From: Litoditis marina
Taxonomy: Eukaryota > Nematoda > Chromadorea > Rhabditida > Rhabditidae
Direction: 5' to 3'
NCBI GenBank assembly: GCA_964036275.1
Contig: OZ038435.1
Span: forward strand, 34,776,228-34,840,227
DNA: 64,000 nt
Every line of letters starts with the position of its first letter. Position 1 is the first letter of the stretch. A program made the translations under genes and the position numbers. Shown one piece after another: positions 24,900 through 36,764 of this stretch. Below the pieces are notes generated by a model. The model worked only from the letters and a program-made list of their open reading frames with translations. It was not told the origin of the DNA and did not search any database.

Positions 24900-26369
24900 T
24901 CGCTACCTGGAAAGCCGATCTCATAATGGACTCATCTAAAGCAATCCTCTCTTTCGCGGTTCTGCCACGTATTGAATTTCACGTGAGTGAAACACCTCGT
25001 AAACTAAGTGCGCCAAACCGCGCCGCTTCCCAAATACCGAATACTGAATAGATGGAAAGTGCCTGATTTGTAGTGTGATCCCCGTGCACAGCAGAACTTT
25101 AGATTTCATATATATATGAAACTACAACAATGGACGGACATATCAAATTTTTAGTTTGACTACTGTACACATCGAAACTTTTAGTTATAGCCAAATATCT
25201 ACAAACACAGCACACCTGATCGAAATGTACTAGTGCCCAGTTTTTGCCTGCGATTCCATGAGACCATGAGCATTCGCTATGCAGTCCCACTCACCCATCC
25301 AAAGATTCCAAAGTAATTCACAGCAAGCGTTGTTAGATGGACATTTTCTAAGAGCACCGTTTATTTGGAACTTGTAGTGACAACGATATATAATAACATT
25401 AAATTCAAAAGCATTATTAAAAGTTGACCTCTGCGAATGCGATGAAGTTTGATTATCACACTGTAAGAGGGGTATGTGTACCAACTATGCGCTCCTCTTT
25501 CTGGTAAATTGTGGCAATAGAATGAATAACGGTTTCTCTGTTTACTGATCCATTCAAACGGTGGCTGACCCGAAGGACATGATCAGTAGTGGTTATGATT
25601 CCGGTTGAAAGGGTCCCGACAAGAAAACCCCCCGATTAACAGCTTCTCGCTCCACCTGCGCCAATTAGCCTACCTTACAAGGCAGAAATCTGGCAGCTGG
25701 CTCGGGGACATTCGGAAACAAGGGGGTACTGTAGTCAAAAAGATGGGGGGGGGGGAGTCAATGACATAGTCGTTTCCGTTGCAACGTCAACTATCTAACG
25801 ATATGATTAGGGTAATGTGCTCAGTAAGAGATGTACTCAAAACCGTTTCGACCCTGATTCGAGACGGTTCTGGGGTTTCTCAGAGGGCATCATCAGTTGA
25901 ACCACTCTGAGAAAATGAAAACAGGACGAAAAGATCTTTTGACGAAAGGATATTTGGGGGCAAGGTGGGTACTGAAGTCGAGAAGTGACCAGTCAGTGAA
26001 ATAGTCGTTTCCGTTTCAGGTTTCACGTGAACCGGGCATAAAGAAGATCAATATAGCTGAGTTGTGGTTTGAATTCGTGCCAACGTTTACGAATTTTGAC
26101 GTGAAAGCACAGCGGGATAGAACTTGCTTTGTAATGAGCAAATCCAATATCTCGCCTTTTACTAAGTTTTTCGGTACCACATTAGTACAGTAGTATTAAT
26201 CCGGGTTCTTCTCTAAGGGTCCGTCCTTTAATGGTCCCGAGACGGCCATGCTGAGTAATGAGAAAGGGTGCACATGTGTTGGTTTACAGCTTTCCATCAG
26301 GGCTCTGCGCGCGTAAGGAATTGAACAAGGGCCGATGTTGACCATGGTTGGTGTAGAGAAAATATTCCA
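24900..26369. other. Intergenic stretch, no gene seen
   Basis: No conserved coding. One copy of the dispersed TTTGTAGT(T)TGATC motif lies near 25070 and a G run at 25745-25755. Two related blocks (GTCGTTTCCGTT followed by similar sequence) at about 25768 and 26003 suggest an old internal duplication. Confidence 0.5.
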
Positions 26370-26493
26370 TTAAAGAAGGACGATTATGTGGACCAATCCC
26401 GTGTCAACGGTCCATTGAACTGCAATTGGAAAATGCATTGCAGTCTAAAGGACTGAAGCGTTGCGATTGGTCCATATAGTTGTCCTTCTTTAA
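26370..26493. mobile_element. Family E foldback element
   Basis: A 124-bp near-perfect inverted repeat. The left arm starts TTAAAGAAGGACGATTATG and the right arm ends TTGTCCTTCTTTAA. The centre is AACTGCAATTGG against TGCATTGCAGT. The ends are TTAA. There is no coding capacity, and RNA from it would form one long hairpin. Confidence 0.85.
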
Positions 26494-27054
26494 TTTGCGC
26501 CGGAAAGATATAGGATTTGCACAAGAGAAGTGTTTGTAGTTTGATCCCGGCCCGCTTTGTACTATGAGCCAGAAAATTATGATGTGTGTTCAGATTGTTT
26601 ATACCGCCTAGGGTGGTTGTATCTTATTCGTGATGTTATCTGCGTTCACAACAGAGTTTGGAAATTTGGCCTAAAGACAACGGAATCAAACTAGAAACAC
26701 AGCATAACATGTTTGGATATGTTTGGTTACAGAATGCTTTCACGTCTCCCATAAGCCTATAAGGTAGTGTTCATGAGTTCATTTGCGTTTCAATCAAAAC
26801 GGTAGACTTCCATATTCAGGTCATGGAAAAACTAAGACTGTGGATACATCAATCACTGAATGTTGCATTTCGATAAATTGGTCGACGACAATTGAGCAAG
26901 GTCGACGGAATGTTAGCCATTCAGCATTCACGGCTATTGTGAATTCGACAAGAAATGAAGATGAATTTTCTGGGGTCGCGAGCGATGTTTTCTGACAGAC
27001 GCACAATGGGGCTGTCATTACTGTAGGAAGCGGAGCGTGGCTGGGGGTTCGCGA

Positions 27055-27430
27055 AATGGCGGGGAAAGAGAGAAAGAGGAAGGGAGAGAGATAGGGAGAT
27101 AGAGAGAGAAAGAGAGGGAGAGAGGGAGAGAGAGAGAGAGAGAGAGAGATATGGAAAGACAGAGAGAGGGGAGAGTGAAAATAAGAGAGAATCGCGATGA
27201 GAAGAGGAAAGGGGGGGGGAGAGATAGGAGAGAGAAAGGAAGAGAGGAAGAGAAAAAGAGGAAGGGAGAGAGAGAGAGGGGAAGAGAGAGAGAGCGAGAG
27301 ATATGGAAAGACAGAGAGAGAGAGGGGAGAGTGAGAATAAGAGAGAATCGAGATGAGAAGAGGAAAGGGGGGGGGGATAGGAGAGAGAAAGGGGAGTGAG
27401 AATAGAGAGAGGGGAAGACTGAAGAGAGAA
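27055..27430. repeat. GA-rich tract with internal duplication
   Basis: Two purine blocks share GATATGGAAAGACAGAGAGA and AGATGAGAAGAGGAAAGG-type sequence (about 27148-27215 and 27300-27370), showing a segmental duplication inside the microsatellite. Confidence 0.9.
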
Positions 27431-27650
27431 GAGAAGAAGGGAATTCGCTGTATAGCTGCAATCGATGAGCGCTAATACTGTTTCTTGAAGACATTAGCCG
27501 ATTCCATCACCTTATTCTACTCTCCAGAGACGTTATTATAAGAATTCATTATAAGATGCTTGATTACTGGAAAGAGCGGCAAATACTTCAATTATCAAAC
27601 AGCAGTTGGGAGAGAATGGAACTTGGATTAGTAGATATGTCAAATAATGC

Positions 27651-27822
27651 TATAGTAAGTGCCAAAGTCTCTCGCCGGAATCGAACCTGCGAGCAAAAGA
27701 TTCGTAGCAGGGCGCTAACCACTGCACTATCAGAACACATAACAGCAAAACTTTGAAATCGAAGACACAGTGGAAAGTGAGATATACAGTACCCTCCAGT
27801 CTTTCCGTTGGCGGAGACTATA
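27651..27822 (-). mobile_element. Family A element
   Basis: Starts TATAGTAAGTGCCAAAG and ends, in complement, TATAGTCTCCGCCAACGG. The tRNA-like core at about 27680-27735 is intact in its B box. It is slightly shorter than the other full copies. Confidence 0.8.
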
Positions 27823-28059
27823 TATCCTCTGGAAAATCGTCTTGAATCAGAGTCGAAACGATTTTTGACATCTCTTACTGAGCACACAAACTTAGCTTTT
27901 CCATCTTCCAAGAGGTCCTAATGACACAAATATGTTTTGTTCAAATGAAACAACCTAATGTTACTCCGACTCGGCTATAAAAATGAATAATCTAACCTGT
28001 TCATAGTCGTCGTGCAAGAACGCACCGCCTTCAACTGTACATTCCCTCCCTGACAGCCG

Positions 28060-28345
28060 CCTGACACCATAGCAAAGCAGTTATACTGTTAGTAAATTGC
28101 ACAGTCACGTTAAACATGTTAAGCACATCAGAACTCACAAACGTGCAATGAGAAAGTGCACGATTCTTCATTTGAATGCTAACTTTACGTGACTATTCAA
28201 TTTACTTCTAGTATACAAGGTTCACCTTTGAGCTGAACTATCTGACCCAGGTTGTTATCACCAACACTATGCTTACAGATGCGGGATTTTGGCGACTATT
28301 TGGCCAGAATGTGATGAAAAGCTTGATCGAGTTAGGAAAATAAAA
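28060..28345 (+). mobile_element. Family F element interrupted by a family D element
   Basis: CTGACACCATAGCAAAGCAG matches the F left end and is cut at 28082. F resumes at 28216 with AAGGTTCACCTTTGAGCTGA and continues through GGCCAGAATGTGAT. The right terminus is degraded. Confidence 0.65.
28082..28215 (-). mobile_element. Family D element nested in family F
   Basis: Complete copy in reverse orientation: TATACTGTTAGTAAATTGC at one end and TACTTCTAGTATA at the other, with the GTTAAACATG and GAACTCACAAACGTG block between. The TATA at each end is consistent with a TA target duplication. Confidence 0.85.
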
Positions 28346-28485
28346 AATCACACTCAAATGGGGTCAACCGCCCTGAAGTGCATTTGCGCATTTGCCCCAA
28401 CCAAGAGAAGGCAACGAAAATTTGCAGCGGTCTTGAGACCTGCCTTCCTGCTTTCTTTATTTTTATAGTTGCGTACGAGTGTCAG

Positions 28486-28590
28486 AATAGTCGTCGTCAA
28501 CGGGATGGCGGGAGGGTACTGTACATCCCACTTTCCGCTGTGTACGCCCACGTGTCTTCTATTCCAAAGGTTGCCGGTTAACTGCTCAAA
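28486..28590 (+). mobile_element. Family A left half, cut by a family B end
   Basis: Matches A from ATAGTCGTCGTCAACGGG to the base just before the tRNA-like A box, then switches to B sequence at TATAGTTCG. The remainder of A is absent here. Confidence 0.7.
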
Positions 28591-28630
28591 TATAGTTCGT
28601 TCCACCAAACAATGTACCTTTACAAAAGCC
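28591..28630 (+). mobile_element. Family B left terminus, fragment
   Basis: TATAGTTCGTTCCACCAAAC followed by degraded B sequence. No right end is found at the expected distance. It is fused directly to the truncated A copy. Confidence 0.65.
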
Positions 28631-28957
28631 GAAACCTAAACCCACTCACATAAAGCACTGAATAACCGCGCGCGCGTCGCGGTCTGCGTAGCGGGCGCGG
28701 TCTGGAAATTAGCCAGCTCTGAGTGCCGCAGCCTCTTCGAATTCAAAATTATTTTACTTTCTTCTATAATTCGATAGATTTGTTTTTCTTTTTGTTTTGC
28801 ATCACATTCTTCTTTTTTGAATATTTATAGAAAAAGTAGAGTAGTTTTGTTATATCATGTTTCTTAATTGAAATGAAAGAAAAACAGAAAAGACTTGATA
28901 ATTACTTTTTTGAGAATTAGGTTTCTTTATGTTTGTCTTTGAATATTTTGTTTACAG

Positions 28958-29962
28958 GCAAGCTTTGTGTGCTTCCGTCGATTTTCGTCTCTCTGATGTG
29001 GTCCATATCAAAGGACGTTACTGGTCAGTTTTAATTCTTTTTACATTTGTTCTGGCTAGGATCGATCGGTAGGCTAGATTTTCAGAATTTTCGATCGTTG
29101 AGCGTATTCTGGAAATAGTTTTTTGTTTCGATAACCTAAGAGACCGACAAACTTTGAATGCACGACTATTGCACCAAAAGTAGTCCGTTTTCATATTTTT
29201 AGATTGAATTACGTGAAATTCGACCAATCTTCTTGTGTTCGGCATGAAATTAGATCGTTTTTCGATATTTTCTGGCGCACAACTTCACTGGGGTATACGT
29301 ATTAGATGTGTTTATCCGTATTTCATGTATTAGTAGTATTGTAACTGAGCATATATTTTCCAGTCCTCCATCAGAATCATTCTGTCGAGCGAGTGGTCAC
29401 CCTTACTCCAGAATTGAACGCGGTACGTTGATTTTCGGTTCGATTTAAAAGCAAAACAGGTTCCAGCATGATGTGTTAGATGTGTTTATTCACATTTCAT
29501 GTAATATGGCTATTGTAAGGCGATAATAATGTCAAATACAACTTCAGAGCCGTAAAGAAACACGTTTGTGTAGGGTTTATGTACATTTTTCAATTTCATC
29601 CATCCTAACAATTGGTTTTTCAGGTTCCACAAACTCTTCCACCTGGCTCACTGCGGTTCGTGAACCGAAGAAGACGTATGCCTTCTTTATCGCCACCCCC
29701 ACGACTTGCTAAGGTAATATTTAATTCGCTCAATCTTTCGATAACCGTAGTATTTTTTTTCTCAAAATTTATTTCATTGAGAGTCGCGTCAGCAATGCAA
29801 TTCACCAAACCACCATGCATACAGTATACCTGCATTTTTACGGTTTATTTCTTTCCCAAAGAAAGTTCACCTTTTTTAAAAGTAAAACTATTATTGGTTT
29901 TCCAGGTTTCGATCCAAGATACTGAGGATGAGACTTCCTCTGGCCTCCTCGAGCATACGTAA
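28958..29962 (+). CDS. Small four-exon gene of unknown function
   Basis: Exons 28958-29023 (ATG at 28996), 29364-29422, 29624-29713 and 29906-29962. Acceptors are TTTACAG, TTTTCCAG, TTTTTCAG and TTTTCCAG. The phases fit throughout and give 77 codons. In the central exon a basic patch (NRRRRMPSLSPPPRLAK) has proline-directed serine sites. An acidic stretch (QDTEDETSS) follows before the C terminus. There is no signal peptide or membrane segment. Codons upstream of the ATG are also open back to the acceptor, so a further 5' exon is possible. A donor-like GTAAAA at the stop codon could extend the gene into 30005 onward. The family is not recognised. Support comes from consistent splicing and composition, not from similarity. 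Confidence 0.55.
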
Positions 29963-30171
29963 AATACCCCGTTTTTTTGGTCTTGACCGACCTTCATTTT
30001 TTCAGATTTGGACCGACACATGCTCATTTTTGAGCGACCCATTTTTGTTCTCTGAAGTACTCATGAACCGACAAAACTTGGTTTTTTTTTTGTTTTTTCC
30101 CATTCCGCAACTGCCAATCAAACATTCTTTAGGGTTCCTGAATACCAGAAAATGAATTTGGGACAACGATT

Positions 30172-32290
30172 GGAATTCATGCAAAAATCTCTCACTTTCC
30201 ATTCTTTTCGGCTAGTTTCCTTTCCTAAAGGTAAAAGAACACCTTAATAGTCTTATTAGTTTAGTACTTAATAGTTATCAATTGTTTTTATGCTCAAAAA
30301 CCTCCTCATGACTGTCGGTATGGTTTTTTTAATGCGCCTCTGTAGCCTCCAGACAACGGCCGATCGTCTGCGCCTCCTCATTTCGCACACTCTCTACCGC
30401 GTCCGTCTGCACTCTCCTGTTATTGCACACTGTCTAGCTTGTTTGTTGCGTCATCGACGGAGGCGCATTGGTCGACAGAGGCGCATTACAGAATATCAAA
30501 CTACAGTTCAGCAAAGGAAATACATAGCAAATGTTACATATTTACATTCAGTGGAATAGTACGAATGCTTCTAGAACATTGTTTTCACTCTATAGTCTGG
30601 TTCCAAGAAGTATGATGCAATAAGGCCGTTTTCTTGAAATTCATGCGAAAATCTCTCTCTTTTCACTCGTTTCGGCTATTTTCCTTTCCTGAAGGTAAAA
30701 CAACATGCTAATAGTCTTATTAGTTTAGTACTTAATAGTTATCAATAGTTTTTATGCTCAAAAACCTCCTCATGACTGTCGGTATGGTTTTTTTTAATGC
30801 GCCTCTGTAGCCTCCAGACAACGGCCGATCGTCTGCGCCTCCTCATTTCGCACACTCTCTACCGCGTCCGTCTGCACTCTCCTGTTATTGCACACTGTCT
30901 AGCTTGTTTGTTGCGTCATCGACGGAGGCGCATTGGTCGACAGAGGCGCATTACAGAATATCAAACTACAGTTCAGCAAAGGAAATACATAGCAAATGTT
31001 ACATATTTACATTCAGTGGAATAGTACGAATGCTTCTAGAACATTGTTTTCACTCTATAGTCTGGTTCCAAGAAGTATGATGCAATAAGGCCGTTTTCTT
31101 GAAATTCATGAGAAAATCTCGCTCTTTCCACTCGTTTGGGGTATTTTCCTTTCCTAAAGATGAAAAAACATATTGACAATCTTATTAGTATAGTTCTCAA
31201 TAGTTATCAATAGTTTTTATCCTCAAAAACCTCTTCATGCATGTCCGTAAGTTTTTTTGAATGCGCCTCTGTCGCTCCAGACAAAGGCCGCTGGTCTGCG
31301 CCCTCTTCATTCCGCACACTCTCTACCGCGTCCGTCTGCACTCTCCTGTTATTGCACACTGTCTAGCTTGTTTGTTGCGTCATCGACGGAGGCGCATTGG
31401 TCGACAGAGGCGCATTACAGAATATCAAACTACAGTTCAGCAAAGGAAATACATAGCAAATGTTACATATTTACATTCAGTGGAATAGTACGAATGCTTC
31501 TAGAACATTGTTTTCACTCTATAGTCTGGTTCCAAGAAGTATGATGCAATAAGGCCGTTTTCTTGAAATTCATGAGAAAATCTCGCTCTTTCCACTCGTT
31601 TGGGGTATTTTCCTTTCCTAAAGATGAAAAAACATATTGACAATCTTATTAGTTCAGTTCTCAATAGTTATCAATAGTTTTTATCCTCAAAAACCTCTTC
31701 ATGCATGTCCGTAAGTTTTTTTGAATGCGCCTCTGTCGCTCCAGACAAAGGCCGCTGGTCTGCGCCCTCTTCATTCCGCACACTCTCTAACACGCCGGTC
31801 TGCACTCTCCTGTTATTGCACACTGTCTAGCTTGTTTGTTGCGTCATCGACGGAGGCGCATTGGTCGACAGAGGCGCATTACAGAATATCAAACTACAGT
31901 TCAGCAAAGGAAATACATAGCAAATGTTACATATTTACATTCAGTGGAATAGTACGAATGCTTCTAGAACATTGTTTTCACTCTATAGTCTGGTTCCAAG
32001 AAGTATGATGCAATAAGGCCGTTTTCTTGAAATTCATGCGAAAATCTCTCTCTTTTCACTCGTTTCGGCTATTTTCCTTTCCTGAAGGTAAAACAACATG
32101 CTAATAGTCTTAGTAGTCCATTTCTAAGCATTATCAATGGTTTTTATACTCAAAAACTTACGATTGTCTGTAGGTTTTCCATGCGGATCTGTCTGGTCTT
32201 TGGACAGCGGCTGGTTGTCTGCACTCTACAACTTTCGCATACTCTCTCATTCGCATTGTCGAGCACACTCCAAAGTACACAATTTCTCTC
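30172..32290 (+). repeat. 464-bp satellite, four units plus a diverged fifth
   Basis: Unit starts at 30172, 30637, 31102, 31566 and 32030 (GAAATTCATG(C/A)GAAAATCTC). Periods are 465, 465, 464 and 464. Units 1-2 resemble each other (TGTAGCCTCCAGACAACGG) and units 3-4 resemble each other (TGTCGCTCCAGACAAAGG). The fifth begins like unit 2, then diverges after about 80 bp. Each unit carries GGAGGCGCATTGGTCGAC and the dispersed ATCAAACTAC motif. The repeated short open frames are not genes. Confidence 0.95.
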
Positions 32291-32299
32291 TCGCTGCCA

Positions 32300-33683
32300 G
32301 CACTGACCATTCATGCATACATAATATAAGCATATAAGGAAAAATGCAGGAAAATTGTTGTTTCTTTCCTGGTTTCCCGGTCCAGACCAAGTTGCTATCT
32401 AGACAAAAACTGCGGTTTCTTACCCACGAGAAACATAGTTTGATTTCTAAAAAGAATGAGCGAATTTCGAACGAACACTTTCTCTGTCTTGATACAGCGT
32501 AGTTTTGAATGTTGACGGTGATTCTCTAGTACATAACTACATATACTTCTCAATATCCGAACGACTTCATTGGAAAGAGAGGATCGTTTGTCTCTCGCAC
32601 ACACATCCCCGAACCAGTCACAGGAGCTTGGAACCGATCGGTTATCGAGCGAATGAACCGAACCGCAAAAGATTCTCTAGTGACAGGTCGTGATTCACTT
32701 CTTCACTTAGCCCAGAATTAGAATATACCTTCAAGCTCACAAGTCAAGATGGAGCTGGAACGTCTGACCTATACGATTTCAATGAAAACCCAAATAATTG
32801 AGCATAAAATTATTTTCAGCAATTGAACACAATTTGCTCCCATGCTCTTGTATGACAGTAACTCATGCCGAGAGAAAGCGATGCTGACCCAACAAATAAA
32901 TTACTGGATTTCGATCTTTATCAGAATAAATAGTTATTTCGTTTATAGATGCGATACTCATTCGAAAACTGAACCGTAACAGGCATATACTTGCACTACT
33001 TGAATGATTGAACTACTTAAATAGTGTACATTTTCTCAAGAGTTTTGTGGAACCACAACTGCGTACACTTATATTTCGGTAATGTCGAAACAGAAGATGT
33101 TTACTTTATCGAAACCTCGAACGAATGTATTTTGTACTACTTATCATTCATTCAATCTCTCAAAAAGGCTTTTGTTTCATCAAAAAGTGAACTTCGTGTA
33201 ATAAAACGTGTAAAGGCGTACTCAATATAGGTTTTGTGACATAGTAGTCAATCTAAAATCCGAGCTTCATAGAAACAGTGCTGAGTGACCTGAAAAAAAC
33301 CACACATTTCTCACAATGTAGAAACTGATTGGGAAAGGCGGCAAGCGAAAAAAGTAACCTGAAAAAAAACCATATGAGAGAGAAGTATTTTAAAAACGAA
33401 TAACGGGAAATGCCGTAACCCAGGCAGGGGGTCTGGGGGGCGGCAGCCCCCCAGTATTTTTATACTACATAGGCTCATTTTTTGGCATTACGGACGTTCG
33501 TTTTTTTTTGGCTGAACAAGAGGTATTTTACGTATGTCCTCGAGGAAGAATTCTGTTCTCCTCTCCCACTTTCTCCATACGACGTAAGTTGATATTATGA
33601 ATTGAAAGCTCATTACTATTAATCTTGGATCTCGTTGAATTGGTTGCTGTGTATGCATTGCAGACAGATAGCCAGCCGTTTGT
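32300..33683. other. Intergenic stretch, no gene seen
   Basis: Includes a short GAACCG-rich palindromic block (about 32608-32690) like the one at 52 kb. A strong GC hairpin, CTGGGGGGC against GCCCCCCAG, lies at 33433-33454. No conserved coding. Confidence 0.5.
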
Positions 33684-33870
33684 TATAGTCTTTTTCATTC
33701 CTACTGAGACCCCTACAGTAAAATTAACAAAATTTAAATCCGTTCAACTGAGCTATTTGTGATTGGAAAGGTTGATGATTTTCTTGAGGGAACGTTTCTT
33801 CGCAAATTGCAAATGATCTTGTATTTTTTTTCGCATTATTTTTCTCAATTAGCGAAAACGTTCTCTTTTT
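33684..33870 (+). mobile_element. Family C element, left part
   Basis: Left terminus TATAGTCTTTTTCATTCC, then CTACTGAGACCCCTACAGTA. Internal sequence (GGAAAGGTTGATGATTTTC) is like other C copies. The right terminus is not recognisable. Confidence 0.65.
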
Positions 33871-34513
33871 AATTACTACTGTTGATGAACTCATACAAAC
33901 ATGTTGACTAGAAATTGAGCAACGCCGAACTCTATCTCTCGAAACTAAATCAAAACGCCGGCTCAGTTCCTAGCCACGTTTTTTATGCTGTAGTTCTGTT
34001 TCGATATTTTTGTTCTTGTCTTGTCATATCAGGATTTTGAGGTGATGTGAGCTTTCTCTTCCCACCGTGTTATTATATTTTCGGTTGTTTATTTTCTTTT
34101 CACTAGGTGATAATTGTTCGAACACGTTGTTATTTTTAGATGTTTGTCTACTTGATAATATTGAATAGGTTGTATAAAAACCTTTCTTGTGCATGATTTG
34201 GTTTAATATTATTCGTTTGTTTGTTTGTTGTGATCAACTGGGTTGATCGTTCATTTTGTTATTGTTGGGTCTTTCAGTTGTACCTTTGTTCGTTGAGTTT
34301 TGTTGTTTTTGCTTAGTTGAAATAAACTATACACAAATGTTCATTATTGGCTATTCTTTCCTATTTTTGAATTAATGTTATAAGAAATGTGTGCATCATA
34401 TAGAATTAAATCGCTTGTCACTTGTCAGAAGACGAATATAACCGTCTGTCACTGTCATTTCTGGTCTCGTTAACTGGTTATATGGGCAATCTCCAAGACA
34501 ATTATCGCGGGTG
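33871..34513. other. Intergenic stretch, no gene seen
   Basis: T-rich on the plus strand, with no features beyond ordinary AT-rich DNA. Confidence 0.4.
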
Positions 34514-34590
34514 TCAAATGGCTGCACGCTTAGTGGCGCCGCTCGGCTCACTGCCCGTGGGTTCGAGTCCTCCCAGTGACCAATTTTTGA
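34514..34590 (+). repeat. tRNA-like fragment
   Basis: GGTTCGAGTCC matches a B box, followed by TCCCAGTGACCA. The upstream GGCTGCACGCTTAGTGG is D-arm-like. No matching 5' acceptor strand is found at tRNA spacing, so it is a relic or chance match. Confidence 0.35.
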
Positions 34591-34649
34591 TTGAGATAGG
34601 ATATTTGGAAAAATGCCAATTTCGTGACTCCGCCCACATAAATTTACGG

Positions 34650-34768
34650 TAGCTGAAGGCTATTGTTCGGTGGAACGAACTATACCGCAGTACTTAGCGC
34701 CATGCTACGAATATTTTGCTCGCAGGTTCGATTCCGGCGAGAAGTTCATAAACTTGGAACCCACTATA
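34650..34768 (+). mobile_element. Family B right end fused to family A right half
   Basis: B's right terminus (GGCTATTGTTCGGTGGAACG, then AACTATA, to 34684) is followed at once by A from its tRNA-like A box (CGCAGTACTTAGCGCC) to A's right end CCCACTATA at 34768. The left part of A is absent. Confidence 0.75.
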
Positions 34769-34769
34769 C

Positions 34770-35905
34770 AGTACCCCTGCCATCATTCTGCTAACTTTCT
34801 CTACAGTACCCAAAACGACCTCGAGACGCGTGCGGGGTAACGGAAATTGCCGCATTTACGCCTTACAGTGAGACGGAGTGATTTATTGCCTAATTGGTCC
34901 GAGGATGTATCATATTGCCTGGTTGAACAAGCAAACAATTATATATTAGAAATAAATTGAATAGTCATCTATGATTCGAACGGTATCCCCAACTAAAAGC
35001 TTGAATGTGCTTGGAATTACGAATGTAAAGAAACTACTAGTGTAGCTAGGTTGAAACAAGTGCTTTTGTTGATGTCAGAATGGTCTCGGTTATTTTTTTT
35101 TTGATTAAGTTTGAGTGAACGAATTCGGGAAGCGTTTCAAATTTTTAGAATCGTACTGTAGTTACATTTCCAGTTACTTTCATTCTACCCATTATCACAC
35201 ACTTTACTTGCGTGATAAACTCATTCGTCACATTGTGGTTTGTCGGGAAACGAGGCCCAATTCCAGCCAGTTACAATAGTAATCCATATCGTTCATCTTT
35301 GTCAGCGCGCGCTTTATGGCAACCGGCTGGCGATATAGGCTGAGGCAGTAGGTAATCATCTGGTGATTATAGAAGGACCGGAAAGGATCCCGTCGCGAAA
35401 ACGATTACGGTAGTCGACGTGGCAAGAAAAACTGGCCCGAATAGGGGAAAGATGACTGCAGTCGGGAACAAGAAGTGAGAGTATAGGGGGTTCGCTCTGT
35501 TTGTAGTTTGATCTCGCTGTTTTCAGGTACATACAGAACCTGGGGTAGTTAGAGGGGGACATAAGGGGCGCGGCTTACAGGCTCAGGCGTGGCTCGAAGA
35601 ATCAATGTCACGCGCCAGTTTTTGCGGCAAAACTTCGGTTTTGAGTTTATAAAATTGAATTTTGAGTGAAAAAATGGAAATTAGAGAGAAAATTATCTAA
35701 ATGCATATATTTCCTCTCCCTTTGTTGAAAGATGATGAAGTTTCGTGTTTATAATATGGGACTTAGGGGGGTACTTAGTCCGCAGTTCGTTACCGCAAGA
35801 CTTGGTACCAGATTTCCCACGGCTAAGTCCCATGAGAATTGTCATAGATATTCGTAAAATGTGACAGATATCGAGATCAATCTACAACCAAGATTATGGT
35901 ATATA
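34770..35905. other. Intergenic stretch, no gene seen
   Basis: Contains a copy of GTTTGTAGTTTGATC at 35499. No coding signature. Confidence 0.5.
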
Positions 35906-36140
35906 TATACTCCGTTTCACCAATCGATGACTTTCTACAGTAATCTTTCGAATATTCGAGGCTGTTTATCTATTAAACAGACGAACTTATAGATTCACTG
36001 TTTTCTAGGCTCGTTTTAACCAATGTGGAGAACAAAATTACAAAGTTTAAACTATTTTCAATACCTAGAAGATATCAAAAATTTGCTTGAAAGATTCGCA
36101 AGCTTAAGTAGAGGGCTATTGTTGCGTGAACCAGACTATA
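35906..36140 (+). mobile_element. Family B element, full length
   Basis: 235 bp with a left end TATACTCCGTTTCACCAATC and CTACAGTA at 30-37. Internal AAATTACAAAGTTTAAAC matches the other copies. The right end in complement is TATAGTCTGGTTCACGCAA. Confidence 0.9.
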
Positions 36141-36351
36141 ATAGCCCTTCCTCCTATGATAAGACATAACCGGTTTCCAATGATGGGAGGGAGGTTGATT
36201 GTCGCACTGCAATTGTAGTTTGGTGTTTTGTCGGTCATGAGGTGATACGTTTCTCGTTGTATGGAAATACGTTTTAAGATTTTCTGAGTTGTTGGACTGC
36301 AGCTCTTGATGTGAACAACTTCTGTTTGAACTAGTCACACAGATCTCCAAC

Positions 36352-36548
36352 TATAGGGGGTGCCAAATTTATAATATTCTGTCGCTCACCGGAATCGAAC
36401 CTGTGAGCAAAAATTTCGTAGCAAAGCGCTAACCACTGCGGTCTTTGAGCACATATCCGTTAAGATTTTCAATCGAAGATATGTGTGCGTACACAGTGGA
36501 AAGGGAGATATACAGTACCCTTCCGCCTTTCCGTTGGCGACGGCTATA
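36352..36548 (-). mobile_element. Family A element, full length
   Basis: Ends TATAGGGGGTGCCAAA and, in complement, TATAGCCGTCGCCAACGG. GGTACTGTA lies about 30 bp from the latter end. The tRNA-like core is at about 36388-36440. Confidence 0.85.
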
Positions 36549-36764
36549 TAAGTAGGGAACTCGAACTACAAACAGGCCATTGTTTCCAAAGACAATACTG
36601 AAGGGAAAATCGGAACAAACCGGGTTGGCTGGCTTCTGTTGATTGCCGCGGTACGCATCTCAATTATACCAATTCATGTCCTTTTTCCGCTGCCACCTCT
36701 GACCAATTTCCTAGCAGGTATCAGGGATAATCAAGGTGGATAACCGAGGTCATTCGGAGGGGGC

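Noticed and set aside
30290..32008. Near-identical 75-95 codon frames repeated four times
   Set aside because: They follow the 464-bp satellite period and are not preserved in one frame across units, so they are satellite artefacts rather than a gene family.
30172..32290. CRISPR array
   Set aside because: Units are 464 bp with no short repeat-spacer pattern, and the genome is eukaryotic.
33433..33454. Rho-independent terminator
   Set aside because: The GC hairpin followed by T-rich sequence resembles one, but the genome is eukaryotic and no bacterial gene is adjacent.
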